NCBI GenBank assembly: GCA_036936605.1 | Contig: JAUPFV010000001.1 | Location: forward strand, 155,653,187-155,717,186 | DNA from: Limnanthes douglasii subsp. nivea | Taxonomy: Eukaryota > Streptophyta > Magnoliopsida > Brassicales > Limnanthaceae | Reading direction: 5' to 3' | Length of the DNA stretch: 64,000 nucleotides | In this document: positions 23,390-36,009 of the stretch, one piece after another | How positions within the stretch are numbered: position 1 is the stretch's first letter | Layout: the number at the start of each line of letters is the position of its first letter | Position numbers and translations under genes: made by a program | The notes under the pieces: generated by a model | What the model was told of the DNA's origin: nothing | The model's input: the letters and a program-made list of their open reading frames with translations, nothing else | Database searches by the model: none

Positions 23390-26368
23390 CTAAATAGCTA
23401 TCAAACTTTTTTGTTGGAATATTAGAGGATTAACTAATAAGGCAACCATACATAGACTGAAATACGTTATTAAAACTAAAAAAGTAGAATTCATCGCAAT
23501 CCAAGAACTTGTGATTTCATATACAAACTTGGCTAACCTTACAAAGTTATTAGGATTTAAAACTATTTTGCTAATTCAAATAATAATATTTTGATTTTAT
23601 GGAAAACTAAATTTATAATAAAGGTTTCGGGTAATTCAAATCATACATTACAGGTTGAGGTAACTCGCATCTATTAAAAACAAATTGTAATGTCTATGAA
23701 ATAATTTAAGGAGCTTCTCTAACCCTAATAAAGAATGGATAGTGATGGTGATTTTAATGTCATCACTAACCATTTTGAGCAACTATCTTGTACCTCTCTA
23801 TGTTTGAAAAATATGGAGGATTTTAACAACTTTATTAGTGACTGTAATCTAGCTGATGTTGGGTTCACTGACTCTATATACTCATGGACTAACTCTCGTA
23901 AGTGGAAACGCTTGGACAAAGTTTTACATAACACTTCCTGGAATACCTATTTTGATATTACCTATGTCAACCCATGTCCAGGACAGTTTCTGACCACATC
24001 CTTATGTTAATCACCATATTTAAATTTAATGAGAAGCCCAAAACAACATTTAAATTCCTAAACATGTGGTATCTTCATCCCTCAGTTTTGAACATAGTTG
24101 AAAAATGCTGGAATGATTATATGATTAGTCATTCTATTCAAAAATTCTGGCATAAACTTAAGAGACTTAAGAATACTTTGAGGAAATGAAACCAAGATTC
24201 TTATGGGAACATATTTAGGGCTATTTCTCAATCTGAAAAAATAGAATTCAATCTCTTGAATTTTTTTATCAAGAAACTAAATCTCAAGAAGCAAAAATTA
24301 AAATTTAAAAAGCTAATGCTATACATATGGAATTACTTGCCAGGGAAGAATCCTTCTAGGAGCAAAAAGGCAGGGTTAATTGAACCGAAATAGGGGCAAA
24401 ACACTTCTGCTTTTTATAGTTTTGTAAAAAAGAAAAAAATTAAAAGCAGACTTCATCACATAAAGCAACTAACTGTTTTCAAACAAGTTTGATTGCCTAT
24501 GCATCATCTTGGTATCCACATTCATACCATTAACATGGATGTTCTATACGAGGACCTAATAACAAAAATTAGAAATAAGATTCAAGAACGAGATAAAATT
24601 CTCCTCTCATTTGGGGGCAGACTAACACTGATTCAGTATATCCTTCTTTCTTATCCTATTTACCATCTCTAAAGTCTTTGTATTCATAAATCTATTCTAA
24701 ATAGAATATAGTCGATCTAAAACAGATTCCTTTGGATGTCTAATGTTCATAAAAAATCTATAGTATGGGAAAAATGGAGTACAAATTGCAAGCCTTATGA
24801 GGAAGGAAGCCTAAACACTAGAAGGCTCAAGGACATTCAATTAAAATTCTCATACAAACTATGGTACAAAGTTTGGGAAATGAAGAGTTTATGGGCTAGG
24901 TACATGCATAGTTACTAATGTACTACTTATCACCCTATGCAGGTTTAAATCAAAGTTAAGAACCCTAAATTCTGGAAAATACTTATGGAAAAAAGACATG
25001 TTGCAGAGCTTTACATATTTTGGAGTCTAGGCAAACGAGAAATCGAGTTCTAGTTGGGCAAGTGGGTTAACACGCATCATCTAATCTCTCTTAACATAAA
25101 TGAATCTAATACGTGGTACATACAATATAAGGTCAAAACATTATGGACTAATGGCAATTGGGACAATCTTAAGCTTAGCAACCTGCTCCCAAATTCTAAT
25201 ATAGAAATAATCAAACTCCTTGCCATTAATAATACCAAATAAAAATCAATACAGTGGACTCTATCTACACATAAATTTTTTAATACTAAGGCTACTTGGG
25301 ACCATATCAGAATTAAATGGACAAAATCTACCATCTGTAGCAAATTATGGAACAACATTACTCCAAAAAAGTGATCATTTCTTCTTTCGAGGTTGCTGAA
25401 AAACTAGATCGTAGTTGATTCAATTCTCCAACACATAAATATTAGCCTTGTTTCTAAATATCAACAATGCAGTAATTGTGAAACCGTAACTCACATTTTT
25501 GTCCAGTAAAAAACCATTTGGCAGGTGTGGAAATACTTTAGAGGCATCGTCAACTTAATTTATTTCGAGATACATGAATCTAAATCATGTGATCAAAGCA
25601 TGGTTTAGGTCTCCATCTAATGAAATCAACATCAGAACAATTCTTCCTCCAATCATATATTGGTCTTTGTGGCAGCATGGAAACAAAAAAAAGTATAATC
25701 AAATGAAGGTGTATTCCTCAATAATTATTCAGCATGCCAATTACAAATATCACAAAATTTGATGTTGCTAATCTGATAAAAATACAGCACTGTGGAAAAG
25801 ACTCATACACTGCATATATATTAGGATGCTATAATCATTTCAACACTCCTAAAACAACACTGGTATTATGCTGGACTCATTCTAATCACTCAAGATACAA
25901 ATTACACATTGATGTTCCTTGCTTCACAACTGGTGAATCAAGTGGCGGAGAAATTCTAAGGAATAACAATGGGGAAATTGTATATATAATTGGGAGAATA
26001 TATGGTAAACAATCTCTAATTTTAGCAGAGAGCAGAGATCTATTGGATGGTTTGATTCTCTGTTGTAATATTAAATTTTATAACCTAGATATTGAAACAT
26101 ACTCTAACACTCGTGTTGCTATGTTATGGAATTATAATCTTCCATGGTTTTAGCTTCTCTAATAGAATGTTGCATGCAATTAATTGGTCAAAGCATATCA
26201 ATCACACATATATTCATGGAGCAAAACTTAGCAGCTGATTGGCTTGCTAAGTGGACTGTAAAATACAGATACAAGCTCGATCTAACTCCTACAAAGATTC
26301 CTAATCAATTGAAATTTATAACACTACTGGACAACCTTCATGTTAGTATTATCATAGATATAATATAA
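23390..26368 (+). pseudogene. LINE 1 ORF2 (endonuclease, RT remnant, RNase H), internally deleted
   Basis: The N-terminus reads WNIRGLTNKATIHRLKYVIK with IQEL (endonuclease Asn and Glu motifs, 23,405-23,510). DGDFNVI at 23,743-23,763 is the GDFN motif, followed by YSWTNSRKWKRLDKVL and a SDH motif near 24,000. Next come the post-RT region (KIQERDKILLSFGGRLTLIQ, 24,580-24,640), an RT-linked zinc-binding domain (25,280-25,540), and an RNase H domain (25,860-26,310) ending with AADWLAKW. The RT core with the (Y/F)ADD motif should fall near 24,300-24,540, but that interval is far too short. The RT is therefore deleted and the copy is dead. Stops occur throughout. Confidence 0.82.
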
Positions 26369-27576
26369 TGGCTAAGAGGCTTAATCCTTTCCCATTTACA
26401 CATATTAAATGCAGAATTTAAAATTACTTTCCTATGTTCACTAACATCATAAGTAGGCTATGCTTGACTTGAAAATGAAAAATTGGTTTTGCACATAACA
26501 TTAACAGGAAGGAGCAAAAGCATCATGGAAAATAATCGAAGCTAATTGTTTTTAGGAAATCATCGCATACAACTCAATGAAGAATGCTAAAATCTACTAA
26601 AAAAACTAAACCAATAGAAGAATAAATATGTGACATTTAAAGTTGATTATTCTTGTTATCAATGGCAGAATAATTGATGACGATAATATCATATGTCATC
26701 ATCAGTCTAGATTGCTGAAGAGGTCTAAATTAGACTAGCATGTCAGATTGAATCACTTTCGTATTCTGCATAAGGACAATCATGAAGTGAGGAAAGCTGA
26801 ATAAAGAAATTTAAGACTAAGAAACTCAATCATCGAATCAACAAATACTCACTTACAAATCAAAATAAAGACTATACCATAAAAAAATTGGGTGCCTTGA
26901 CGCTCAGGTGGTGGTGTAAGCTAGTTTTGAGAGCTAATATTCTTGTAATATCGTGACTGAGAAAATTGTAGAGAGATTATATACATGGACTAAATATTAA
27001 GTTAAAGTAAAAAAGGCTTAAAGCCCACATATCTGTTATTTCAACTCTAAGAATAGCCAAAACGCAATAGGTGTAACTGTGAATTAAATATACTAATAAA
27101 AAATCATTCTTTATTAAAAAAATAAAATAAAAAAGATTTTAAGGGGCATAATATTCAAAAAAATGTTATGCGGTTAATTATAGAGAAAACTACCCGAAAA
27201 TACCTTTTCAAGTAGGTAACCCTGTTCTAGTACACAATATTTGATATTACCAATTGGTACCTAAGTTATTGTTTTGGACAAAAATAACCCCGAGGGTATA
27301 AAGGTAAAATTAGCTATGAGTAACTTTTTGAAACCTTTAATCTAAACTTCATCCCCACAAAGCATTCAGAATATCAAAAGCCAAATAAAGAAAATTTAAA
27401 ACCCTTAAACCAGTTCACGTTTGCTGTCGCCGTCCAAACTCCGACGAGGGGAGTAAGTATTCGGCGAGAAATCCTTAAACCAGGTTTGGTGGTAGTATTC
27501 ATCCGGTAGTAAATGGCGAACCCTTAAGGGTTATCGGTGAACGGCAAAACAGTATTTATCGGTATAAAATCCGTTC
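26369..27576. other. no gene seen
   Basis: This contains the LINE 1 tail followed by unassigned DNA. The part at 27,400-27,560 is richer in GC and looks like a plant leader (GTCGCCGTCCAAACTCC) rather than MULE coding sequence. It marks where MULE 2 is cut off. Confidence 0.4.
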
Positions 27577-27715
27577 AAGGTCTACCATGGGAGCATAAAC
27601 ACAACGTTTAAATTCTCAAGGAATTTATTTATCTTACCACCCCATTGGCTTAAAAACCGAGAAAATCTCTCATTAAAAAGGTCTACCGTGGGAGCATAAA
27701 CACAACGTTTAAACA
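27577..27715 (-). repeat. direct repeat at the truncated end of MULE 2
   Basis: A ~36-bp sequence beginning AAGGTCTACC(A/G)TGGGAGC occurs at 27,577-27,612 and 27,680-27,715, a period of 103 bp with one difference. The copy nearer the gene encodes RCVYAPTVDL. The outer copy replaces what should be the continuation of the transposase. Confidence 0.9.
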
Positions 27716-29360
27716 ACTTCATCATTTTTTTAAACTCTCGGTTAGTATGTTCTAGAGCAGCCTTCAAATTATTAATGAGATGATATATACAATAAGCGTG
27801 AAAGCAATTTGGACAAATAACTGAAACATCTTTAATAATACGAGAGTGTTGGTCGAAAATAAAGGTTATCTGACGATTTAACAAATGAGGTTTAAGACTT
27901 TCCATAAACCACAACCAGTTATCAGAATCTTCACTGTTAAAAACACCGAAAAAAACGAGGAAAATACCTGCAATATATAAATAGTTATATGGAGTTCAAC
28001 TAACTTGTAACTAAAAGAATCGCATGATAGGTTGTGTGCTAAGTCTACATAAATCCTATATTTGACTTAACAATTAAGAACATGGTTACGATTGGTGGAT
28101 AAATTCCATCTTATGATAAGTTTATAATATGAATCACATGTTTAATATGGTGTATTCAACAACATAAAAATTGCATGGTAGGAAGGTTTAATGAATAACA
28201 TAAATCAGGTGATTTTCATCCTTTTGTAAACACAGTAAAGCAAGAAGGTTAATCACGGGAAAAAGTTACCGTTATTGCCATCCTTTGCGACTGCAGATAG
28301 CAAAACATCCCATGCTTGTCGGTTAAATGAGTGTCATCTACATACAATAATGGTCGGCATGAATGAAAGCATTGAAGACACGATCCAAATGTTATAAAGT
28401 AGCGCCTGCAAACGTTACCAAAACCAACCTCCAAGTGGCAATCAGTAGTAATATCTCAAATTTTTAATCGTTTTAAATAACCATTCAGCAAGCTAAAAGA
28501 AATATTGTTATCTCCGAATACTTACCTCCTTCCCTTCTCTAAAATATTCCACGAGAGATGGTAGGAGAAGTCTAAACCATAGTCTTATTTGATAGTTGAT
28601 TGTATAGTTTTCGTCGTTATAGAATGACATTTCCTAATTGAATCGTGTATTTCATTCGCAATCAAATCAGATCTCAAATGCCTACTCTTTCATTTGGAAA
28701 AATGGGGCTACATGTATGGTTATGGACATATTTCTTTATCATCATTAAACCGGTGCTGGAATCAATTGATGCATACACGCGCCATTTACAACCACCTGAT
28801 TCTTGGTTGACATAGTAAGCAGTGATCTTTGTAGATGTATTATGCATATACTTGAAAGCAAAACCACACTCTAAGGCATATCAGCATAACGATAACTTTA
28901 GACCTGCAACACCATCAACAAACGTCTGCCCAACACCTGTGATGTCATCAACCCAACCAGTAGTAGCAAGATGTCTTTTTTTATATTCCGAATTTAGTAA
29001 ACCATTACTACTCTCACCAGTAGTTAGTTGATTGTCACATGGTTCTCCCAAACTTACGCTGGGCTATTTACACTTTTCTACCGACCTTTTATCAATTGGT
29101 TCTTGTTCTATAACAAAGCTAACGCTTTTCAGATGCTCCAAATCAAGATGTACAAGTAAACCCATAAAATCAGTCTCATTATTGAACAGACAGTTGTTCT
29201 GATCACCGCATGAGTAGGTAATAGTGTAGTTACCCGTAACAAGATCATCCCATCTGCTTTCAACGTAATGTTGAAGAGTATGAAAGTTTTCAAATTCGGT
29301 TAAAGGAACAATTGAAGTCCGCGGGCCAAATTTAAGTATACAAACTTTTTGTTTAGACAT
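27582..29360 (-). pseudogene. MULE 2 (MuDR-type) transposase, decayed and 3'-truncated
   Basis: From the right, the N-terminal PB1-like region MSKQKVCILKFGPRTSIVPL continues to about 29,064. A WRKY-GCM1-type zinc-binding block follows near 28,800 (SGGCKWRVYAS). A MULE N-terminal helical region leads to the core FITFGSCLQCFHSCRPLLYV with VDDTHLT, carrying the first catalytic Asp, near 28,350. LLSAVAKDGNNG follows. The second Asp block QITFIFDQHSRIIKDV lies at about 27,860 with AYCIYHLINNLK after it. The C-terminal SWIM finger is missing. Stops, frameshifts and probable introns (28,000-28,250) interrupt the frame. Upstream DNA to 30,480 holds no second gene. Confidence 0.8.
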
Positions 29361-30480
29361 CTATTGCACTGTAGTGTAAACAAATTTGATTAAAAGAACA
29401 GTGAGATTTATTCAAGTCGCATGTATGATAGCACAACCATGAATTATATACTAAAAATGCACTTCCAATTTATGCACGGATCACAAAATGTATATCGCAT
29501 AAACAAACCACAACCCAAGTAGTCAAACATATGAAATTTACATTGAAATCACAATGTGTTATTACAGACAAATCGCGTAATCGGTAAAATGTAAACCGCG
29601 TTAGCGAACCCTGCACCTAGAAAACAATTTTACACTGAAATCGCGACACCACTGTGCTCAAAAAAGGCATTTTCAGTAACAATTCGCGATCCTGAACCTG
29701 AAATCTAAAACCTATAAACCATCATAGATCGTAAAGTATGAAACCAACTGTATATAACTAAGAAATTTACTAACCGAAAACCGGTAAACAATATCAGCTA
29801 TGTATAACTAAGAAATCAAATTACGAAGCTTAAATTTTGGTGCTAAGAACTTGCTTATTTTAAGCAGCAAAGATCGTATAGTATGGCAATACTCCGAACT
29901 TCAATAATACTATTCACATGCGATACTGAGAACTTCGACGATCAAAAGAACTAAAAAACAACTGAAAAATAACTTCGGGGAGACTGTGAACAAAAAACGG
30001 AACAACAATTTATACCCGAAACAGTTATTAATACAGATGATAAACAGTTGTTAGTCTTGAGTTCACGATGCTGAAATTCCACGACGAACTAAAGTCAAGT
30101 TGGTACTTGAAAGCACACCCACACCGGTAAAATGGTTGGAAACCAAAACTCGAAAACAAAATTTTTCTCAACAACGGAAATTGTTAAGGCAAGAGTAGTT
30201 TAAAAACAAATAGTAGGTATAAGGAAGCTAGTTTCTATAACTTAAATGTTTGAAATTGCTTACACAAAAATTAGAAAAAAATTATGAAATTAAAAAATAT
30301 TTAGAATAGAGTTAATTTGTTCATAGATGTTTAGTAGCCATAAAAAATAAATAACAATATAATCGTTGAGTCGGTGGACATTTCCGTTAATTATAATATC
30401 AAAATCGCCTAACTACCAAACAAATGGGAGGCCGAAACGCGAAATTAGCAACACTCGGCGGGGGACGGTAGGTAGTCCAT
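29361..30480. other. no gene seen; upstream region of MULE 2
   Basis: AT-rich DNA with scattered CG-containing blocks such as AAATCGCG and GTAAACCGCG around 29,560-29,700. No coding family and no convincing terminal inverted repeat were found. Confidence 0.4.
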
Positions 30481-30701
30481 ATATGACATATATTAGAATA
30501 TAGCCACTAAACTTTAGTTTTCCCTCGCTGGATTTTATCTTCAATCTGGATCCAGATTCCAGACCTCCCTGTCACTTTTGAATAGTAGCAGCTTGAATTC
30601 ATCAATTGCATCTCCTTTTCTCTCTCATCACTGGCCAAATGTATTCTTCACCAATACCTACACAGTCTCTCTCTCAATAATCTGTCGTCTTCCAGATCAG
30701 T
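30481..30701 (+). promoter_or_regulatory. proximal promoter and 5' leader of KLCR
   Basis: The 220 bases before the KLCR start change from AT-rich to a CT-rich leader (TCTCTCTCATCACTGG, then ACACAGTCTCTCTCTC near 30,660), as is common in plant 5' UTRs. TATA-like sequence occurs near 30,485-30,500 (ACATATATTAGAATATAG). No further elements can be claimed. Confidence 0.4.
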
Positions 30702-33700
30702 ATGCCCGGTATCATGTCGGTCAGTACCCCACCAGAGAGTCCCTCACTAACACTACCGCTACCAGAATCCGGGAACACCACACAAACACCGTTTAGAACC
30801 AAACCACCCTCCCCCGCCCCTTCCCGATCCAAACCCTCCCCGCTCCGACCAGCCAAAAAACCCGACTTAACAATTTACCCGGACGATTCGTCACTTGACA
30901 ACCCGGACCTTGGCCCGTTCCTCCTTAAGCTCGTGCGTGACGCAATCGCCTCCGGAGAGGGTCCGAACCGAGCCCTTGACTATGCTGTCAGGGCTGCGAA
31001 ATCGTTCGAGCGGTGCTCCGCCGCTGCCACTGCTGACGAACCGCCGAACCTCGACTTGGCGATGAGTCTCCACGTGCTCGCCGCTATCTACTGTAACTTG
31101 AGCCGGTTCGAGGAGGCTGTGCCCCCGTTGGAACAGGCGATCCGCGTACCGGAACCTAGCCGAGGAGCTGATCACGCCCTGGCTGCGTTTTCAGGCTATA
31201 TGCAACTCGGTGACACGTACTCGATGCTGGGACGGATCGATAGGTCTATCGAGTGTTACGAGGAAGGACTCAAGGTTCAGATCCAGGCTCTGGGCGAAAC
31301 CGATGCCAGAGTTGGAGAGACTTGCAGGTCTGTATGCTTGTCTGTTTATTGCTCCTTGTTGGTGTTTGATTTGGCATTTAGGGAAGATCTGGGTTATATT
31401 AAATGTATTTCCCTTAAAATTTTGTCTCCTGGATCTAGTGAGAATTAGCTAAATTCAGTTGATATGATCTACGTCAATCACACATTGTTTTGATAATATA
31501 TAAACAAAAAACATTGTCGTTTTATAATAAGTAGAAATGTAGAATTGATTCGGATTTGAACAAAAAGATATTAACTCTGGTGTTCGTGTTGTATATATCA
31601 AGTACAAACCTTATGTATTATAGTAGGACGCCAGATGCAACGAGACCTGATATCGGAGACAATTCTATTGGATAAGATATAACAAGCTCAATAGTCCTTC
31701 AGATTTAGTCCATCTAATCCCAAACCCTTTCACTAAGCTAATCGGTCTTGTATAATTCTAATCTAAAGACTTGTGAGGACTATCTTGAGGTTTGGTATAG
31801 CTGAGGAGAATCTAAGAGCTTTATTTCACAGAGTAATAAGGGTGTAAGGTTTGAAACTCGGTATCTCGATCTTATCTGTGTAACTATATCTCTAGTCTAT
31901 GATTCTCTTTAGTAAAACGGTTGTGTGCTTAAAGTAGTGGCAGAATATAAAGTCTATTTGTTATGCCTTGAATAAATAATTAAGTATGATCGAATGTTCT
32001 GAAAAAGTTAGGTATCTGGCAGAGGCTCACGTTCAGGCAATGCAATTTGACAAAGCGGAAGAGTTATGCAAGAAAACTCTTGAAATCCACCGGGCTCATA
32101 GTGAACCGGCATCCCTCGAAGAATCAGCTGACCGCAGGCTAATGGGACTTATATGCGAAGCAAAAGGTGATTACGAATCAGCCCTCGAACACCTTGTACT
32201 GGCCAGCATGGCAATGATCGCAAACGGACAAGAGAACGAGGTGGCATCCATCGACATCAGCATCGGCAATATATACATGTCTCTCTCTCGGTTTGACGAG
32301 TCAGTTTTCTCCTACCAGAAAGCACTTACAGTCTTCAAGTCATCAAAGGGTGAGAACCACCCTTTGGTCGCATCTGTCTTCGTACGCCTCGCTGATTTAT
32401 ACCATAGAACCGGAAAACTCCGTGAATCCAGATCTTATTGCGAGAGTGCTCTAAGAATATACGCAAAACCTGTACCGGGAACCACAGTGGAGGAAATTTC
32501 CAGTGGACTAACAGATATTTCGGCAATATATGAATCACTTGAGGAGCCTGAAGAAGCACTGAAGCTATTACAGAAGGCGATGAAGCTCTTGGAGGACAAA
32601 GCTGGACAGCAGTGCACCCTTGCAGGGATCGAAGCACGGATGGGCGTGATGTTTTACTTGCTTGGGAGGTACGAGGAAGCCAGAAACTCATTTGAGAGCG
32701 GTGTTGCTAAACTTAGAGGCAGCGGAGAGAGAAAATCAGCCTTTTTCGGGGTCCTACTGAACCAGATGGGACTGGCTTGCGTTCAGTTATTTAAAATCGA
32801 AGAAGCAGCTGAGTTGTTTGAAGAAGCCAGGCGGATTCTTGAACAGGAATGTGGTCCACACCATCAAGATACACTTGGTGTATATACGAACTTAGCTGCA
32901 ACTTATGATGCTCTTGGAAGGTAAGTCTTATCGTTTTCAAAAAACTCTCAGTTATGACTTCTCTAGTGCATTTCCAATTTACATAACTTAGGTTGTTTAG
33001 TGCACTACTTAGGTTAAAATAATAAAGTAAATTTTTGTAGCTTTTTAGAACAAGTCATTGGTTGTTTGGTGGTGCATTATAGAAAACAACTCTTAATGTT
33101 TAATTGATTGGCATGAGATTAAAACCAGAGTTCAAGAAAATAGGATAGTCTTTTTTATCAAAACAGTGTGAATAGAGAAGAAACAGGTGGAATATTGTGA
33201 GAGTTAAAAATGAGAAAAGTTAATATATTTAGGATCCAAGGCTTTTTATACTATTTTAAGCAGAAAAGCTTGATAAATTAGGGGTTTGTACCATATAATA
33301 TTCGGCAACTACATTGAAAAATTTCAAGTTACTAGATCTCATTTTTATTGATCTGAAAATGTGAAGACCCTTAAATAGGAATACTCAAAAGTAGGATCAG
33401 CCAGTTATATAAGTATCGATTGGGTTTTACATGTCACTAAGTGTCTTTCAATTTTAACCAATTCTTTTAAGTTTTAAGCATAGATATATGTGATACCATC
33501 GATCAAACGTTTTTTTTAAAAAACTCCTTGCTTATTCCCTGAATTTCTAAGTTATTGTTTCGAAGCTGATATCCTCTTGTCCCTTGATATTGTTTTGAAT
33601 TGTTAAAGGGTAGATGATGCAATCGAGATACTAGAGTATATTCTAAAATTGCGTGAAGAAAAGCTTGGGATAGCGAATCCTGATTTTGAGGATGAAAATA

Positions 33701-33834
33701 AAAGGCTGTGCGAACTACTTAAAGAAGCAGGGAAGTCGAGGAATAGGAAAGCAAAATCACTTGAAAATTTAATTGATCCAAGGAGTAAGAAGGAGGTGAC
33801 CAAGAGATGGCCTGGTTTGGGATTTAAGTTCTGA
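30702..33834 (+). CDS. KLCR: KINESIN LIGHT CHAIN-RELATED (KLCR/CMU-type) TPR protein
   Basis: The coding exons are 30,702-31,327, 32,012-32,920 and 33,609-33,834. The introns have GT-AG ends, both interrupt an AGG Arg codon in phase 2, and joining gives 586 codons without a stop. The N-terminus MPGIMSVSTPPESPSL starts like plant KLCR proteins. A Pro/Ser-rich disordered stretch (about residues 10-57) precedes the conserved NPDLGPFLLKLVRDAIASGE (67-86). The rest is tandem tetratricopeptide repeats, for example SRFEEAVPPLEQAI, GRYEEARNSFESGV and FKIEEAAELFEEARRI. The C-terminus is basic (RSKKEVTKRWPGLGFKF). Known family members bind cortical microtubules, help hold them in place during cellulose synthesis, and bind IQD proteins. 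This is the only intact host gene here. The paralogue number (KLCR1, 2 or 3) cannot be decided. Confidence 0.93.
31328..32011 (+). other. KLCR intron 1
   Basis: 684 bp, AT-rich, beginning GTCTGT and ending GTTAG. It contains no recognisable inserted element. Confidence 0.9.
32921..33608 (+). other. KLCR intron 2
   Basis: 688 bp, beginning GTAAGT and ending TTAAAG. AT-rich with no recognisable insertion. It is almost the same length as intron 1. Confidence 0.9.
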
Positions 33835-35093
33835 GAACCTGCAGTTTTCTGCTCATATGGGTTTTCACACGTGCTGTAACATAGTGAATCATTCATATCA
33901 TGTATAGTGTTGTAATTTATGTTCTTGTGTATTTGAATTTCTGGTCTTTTCATATGTGTGAATGTGTTTGGTGTTCTTGAAAACATTCCTTTTTTAACCA
34001 AAAGGAAACAATAATTTGAGTGAAATTCATGATTATTTTTTCAGCTTATAGGTACTTCCCAAAGCAGAGATATATAATACTAGTAGTAGAATAACTTGGA
34101 AGTCTGTTTTGAGATTTTCCAGCAAAGGAAAGCTCGTGTACATATGAATGGTTGTAGAATCTTGATGCGAACTTTCTTCAGTGGTCGATATGCAGAACCA
34201 AATCTAGCATCGTTTTTTTACAATTTGTCTCCTGGTTTTCTTGTTGAAGTGTCTTTCTTATTGATCTCTAACAACAGATGCAGCAACGCATGGATTTTAT
34301 TGAGTTTCTTTATGTCATCCTTATTGTGCTACAAATGATATAGAGAAACTTTATTGCTGAAATATTTTCACCATCGTGTTTTAACAAGCTTATTAACATG
34401 TTGCCTATCGTTCCTGTTCGAAAATGCTATTTTATTCAACAAAGTAAAAAAGTATTTTATGTTATAAAGATTAAATCTGAAAAACTAAATCTCTCATTTT
34501 TTACCAATAATTCTCTACCACAATACCAGTAACACCATAAAGAACACGAAGAACCTAATTCTCCAACTTTCTATCTTTCCTTTTTATAACTTTATTTCGT
34601 TAGATTCGATTATTTAATCTAGATATCTTAAATTAGAAAAACTAACTAAAAAAGTGCGTTGTTGGATAATTTTTATTTTATTTTAATTACGTACTGAAAT
34701 TCATCTTCAGTCTAGACAATGAAGGATAGACCTAGTTCATATTAAAATTGCGATGTTACAAGTTAGGATATCAAAACTCCTTTTTAGAGTCCATTTTTAT
34801 TTAATTTTCATAAATAGGTAGTTATGCCAAAATTAAAAACCCAACAATTCATCCTCAAATCGTTTTGAACGGTTTATATAAAAAAATTAGCATATTATTC
34901 GAAGATGGTGTTTGAAAATTTGGAGCTATTTTATTTGAATAGCAATTGATTCAAAGATGGACGTGGCATTGCAAAAATTTAATTTGAGTTTTTGAAATAT
35001 ATTAGAATTCGAAAATATAACGGATATACTTTGTTAGTTATTTGTTTCACATCCTATCTTTTTAAATGATTTTTTTTATTAGTTCGCAATAAA
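33835..35093. other. KLCR 3' UTR and AT-rich intergenic DNA
   Basis: The first ~150-250 bases are the likely 3' UTR, rich in TG and TTGT blocks. A short open frame at 34,096-34,338 has no features I recognise and is probably chance. Nothing else is seen up to the copia LTR. Confidence 0.5.
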
Positions 35094-35600
35094 CGTTGAA
35101 ATATTGGTTAAATAAAATGATAATAATCGATCAAAAGATGAGTTTAAGCTTTCGGAATTAATTTAAGATGAAAATAGCAAGCTATATAATCTTAAATAGT
35201 AAGCTATATAATGATGTAAATAAATATCCAAAATATAAATTCCAAAAAATGTTTTGTCACCATATCAAAGAAAAAGACTCGCAGTGTCAATTTGGGTACA
35301 AATTCTAATGCCACAATGACGAGGAGAAACACGACATAAACCTGGAGTGTGTGAGGTCGTTTGTTGTTACGATGAAGAAAGATGCTAGGATAACTTGGAG
35401 ATGCAAACTAATTAGAATTCTAAAGGTCTTTTTTTTGCCACAACAAGGATTATCGCATTAGCGTTAGTGAAGCTGTTGGGGAGGAGAAAAATTAACCATT
35501 GCTTTGCCAAAACAAGTCTCGTTTCTTGTCACAACGACAGACAATTAATACATAATCAAACGTAAATTTTTGTAAGTTTTTTTAAATTCTATAAATAAAC
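35094..35600 (+). repeat. 5' LTR of copia 2 (degenerate)
   Basis: It begins GTTGAAATATTGGTTAAATA, matching the start of the 3' LTR at 39,974. Similarity is clear for about the first 60 bases and again weakly around the GTTTCTTGT block near 35,520. The right boundary and the primer binding site could not be fixed. Confidence 0.6.
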
Positions 35601-36009
35601 ATTTAGGTGAAAGAAAATGCATAAAATTTAAAATCATTTTAAATATCTTTAGCCAAATCTCTTCCTCATTTATCAAAGTTTTGTCAATTTAATCTCCAAT
35701 TGTTAATTGTTTTGTATCGTAAGTTACAAAGATCGTGATATCCATAAATAACTTTCATTAAAAGGTAAAAAAATATAAATATCAAAATCATTTTTTTGAA
35801 AAGCATATTTAAATTTTCCTCAAATATTTCTTTTTTAGGCAAACATGTTAATTATTATGGTAATAAACCACTACCTCATTTGTTTGGAGGATTTGGAAGG
35901 TTCAACATGTTGGCAAAATAAGTTGACGTCAACATTGAAATTCAATATATTTTTTTATCCCATGTTGGATATGCTTACGAAACCTACCGATAAGGATACC
36001 GAATAAATC

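Noticed and set aside
21691..26368. pararetrovirus or other viral integration
   Set aside because: The zinc knuckle, endonuclease, zinc-binding RT tail and RNase H order is that of a plant LINE. No viral movement or coat protein blocks were seen.
30674..31175. minus-strand frames opposite KLCR exon 1
   Set aside because: They are shadows of a GC-richer real exon, with no homology of their own and no splice or start context.
32335..32691. 118-aa minus-strand frame opposite KLCR exon 2
   Set aside because: It is the reverse-complement reading of TPR coding sequence.
33603..34001. 132-aa minus-strand frame opposite KLCR exon 3 and its 3' UTR
   Set aside because: Its Ser/Leu-rich text comes from the reverse of Lys/Glu-rich coding sequence.
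34096..34338. 80-aa plus-strand frame after KLCR
   Set aside because: No family, no splice link to KLCR, and base composition is like the surrounding intergenic DNA.
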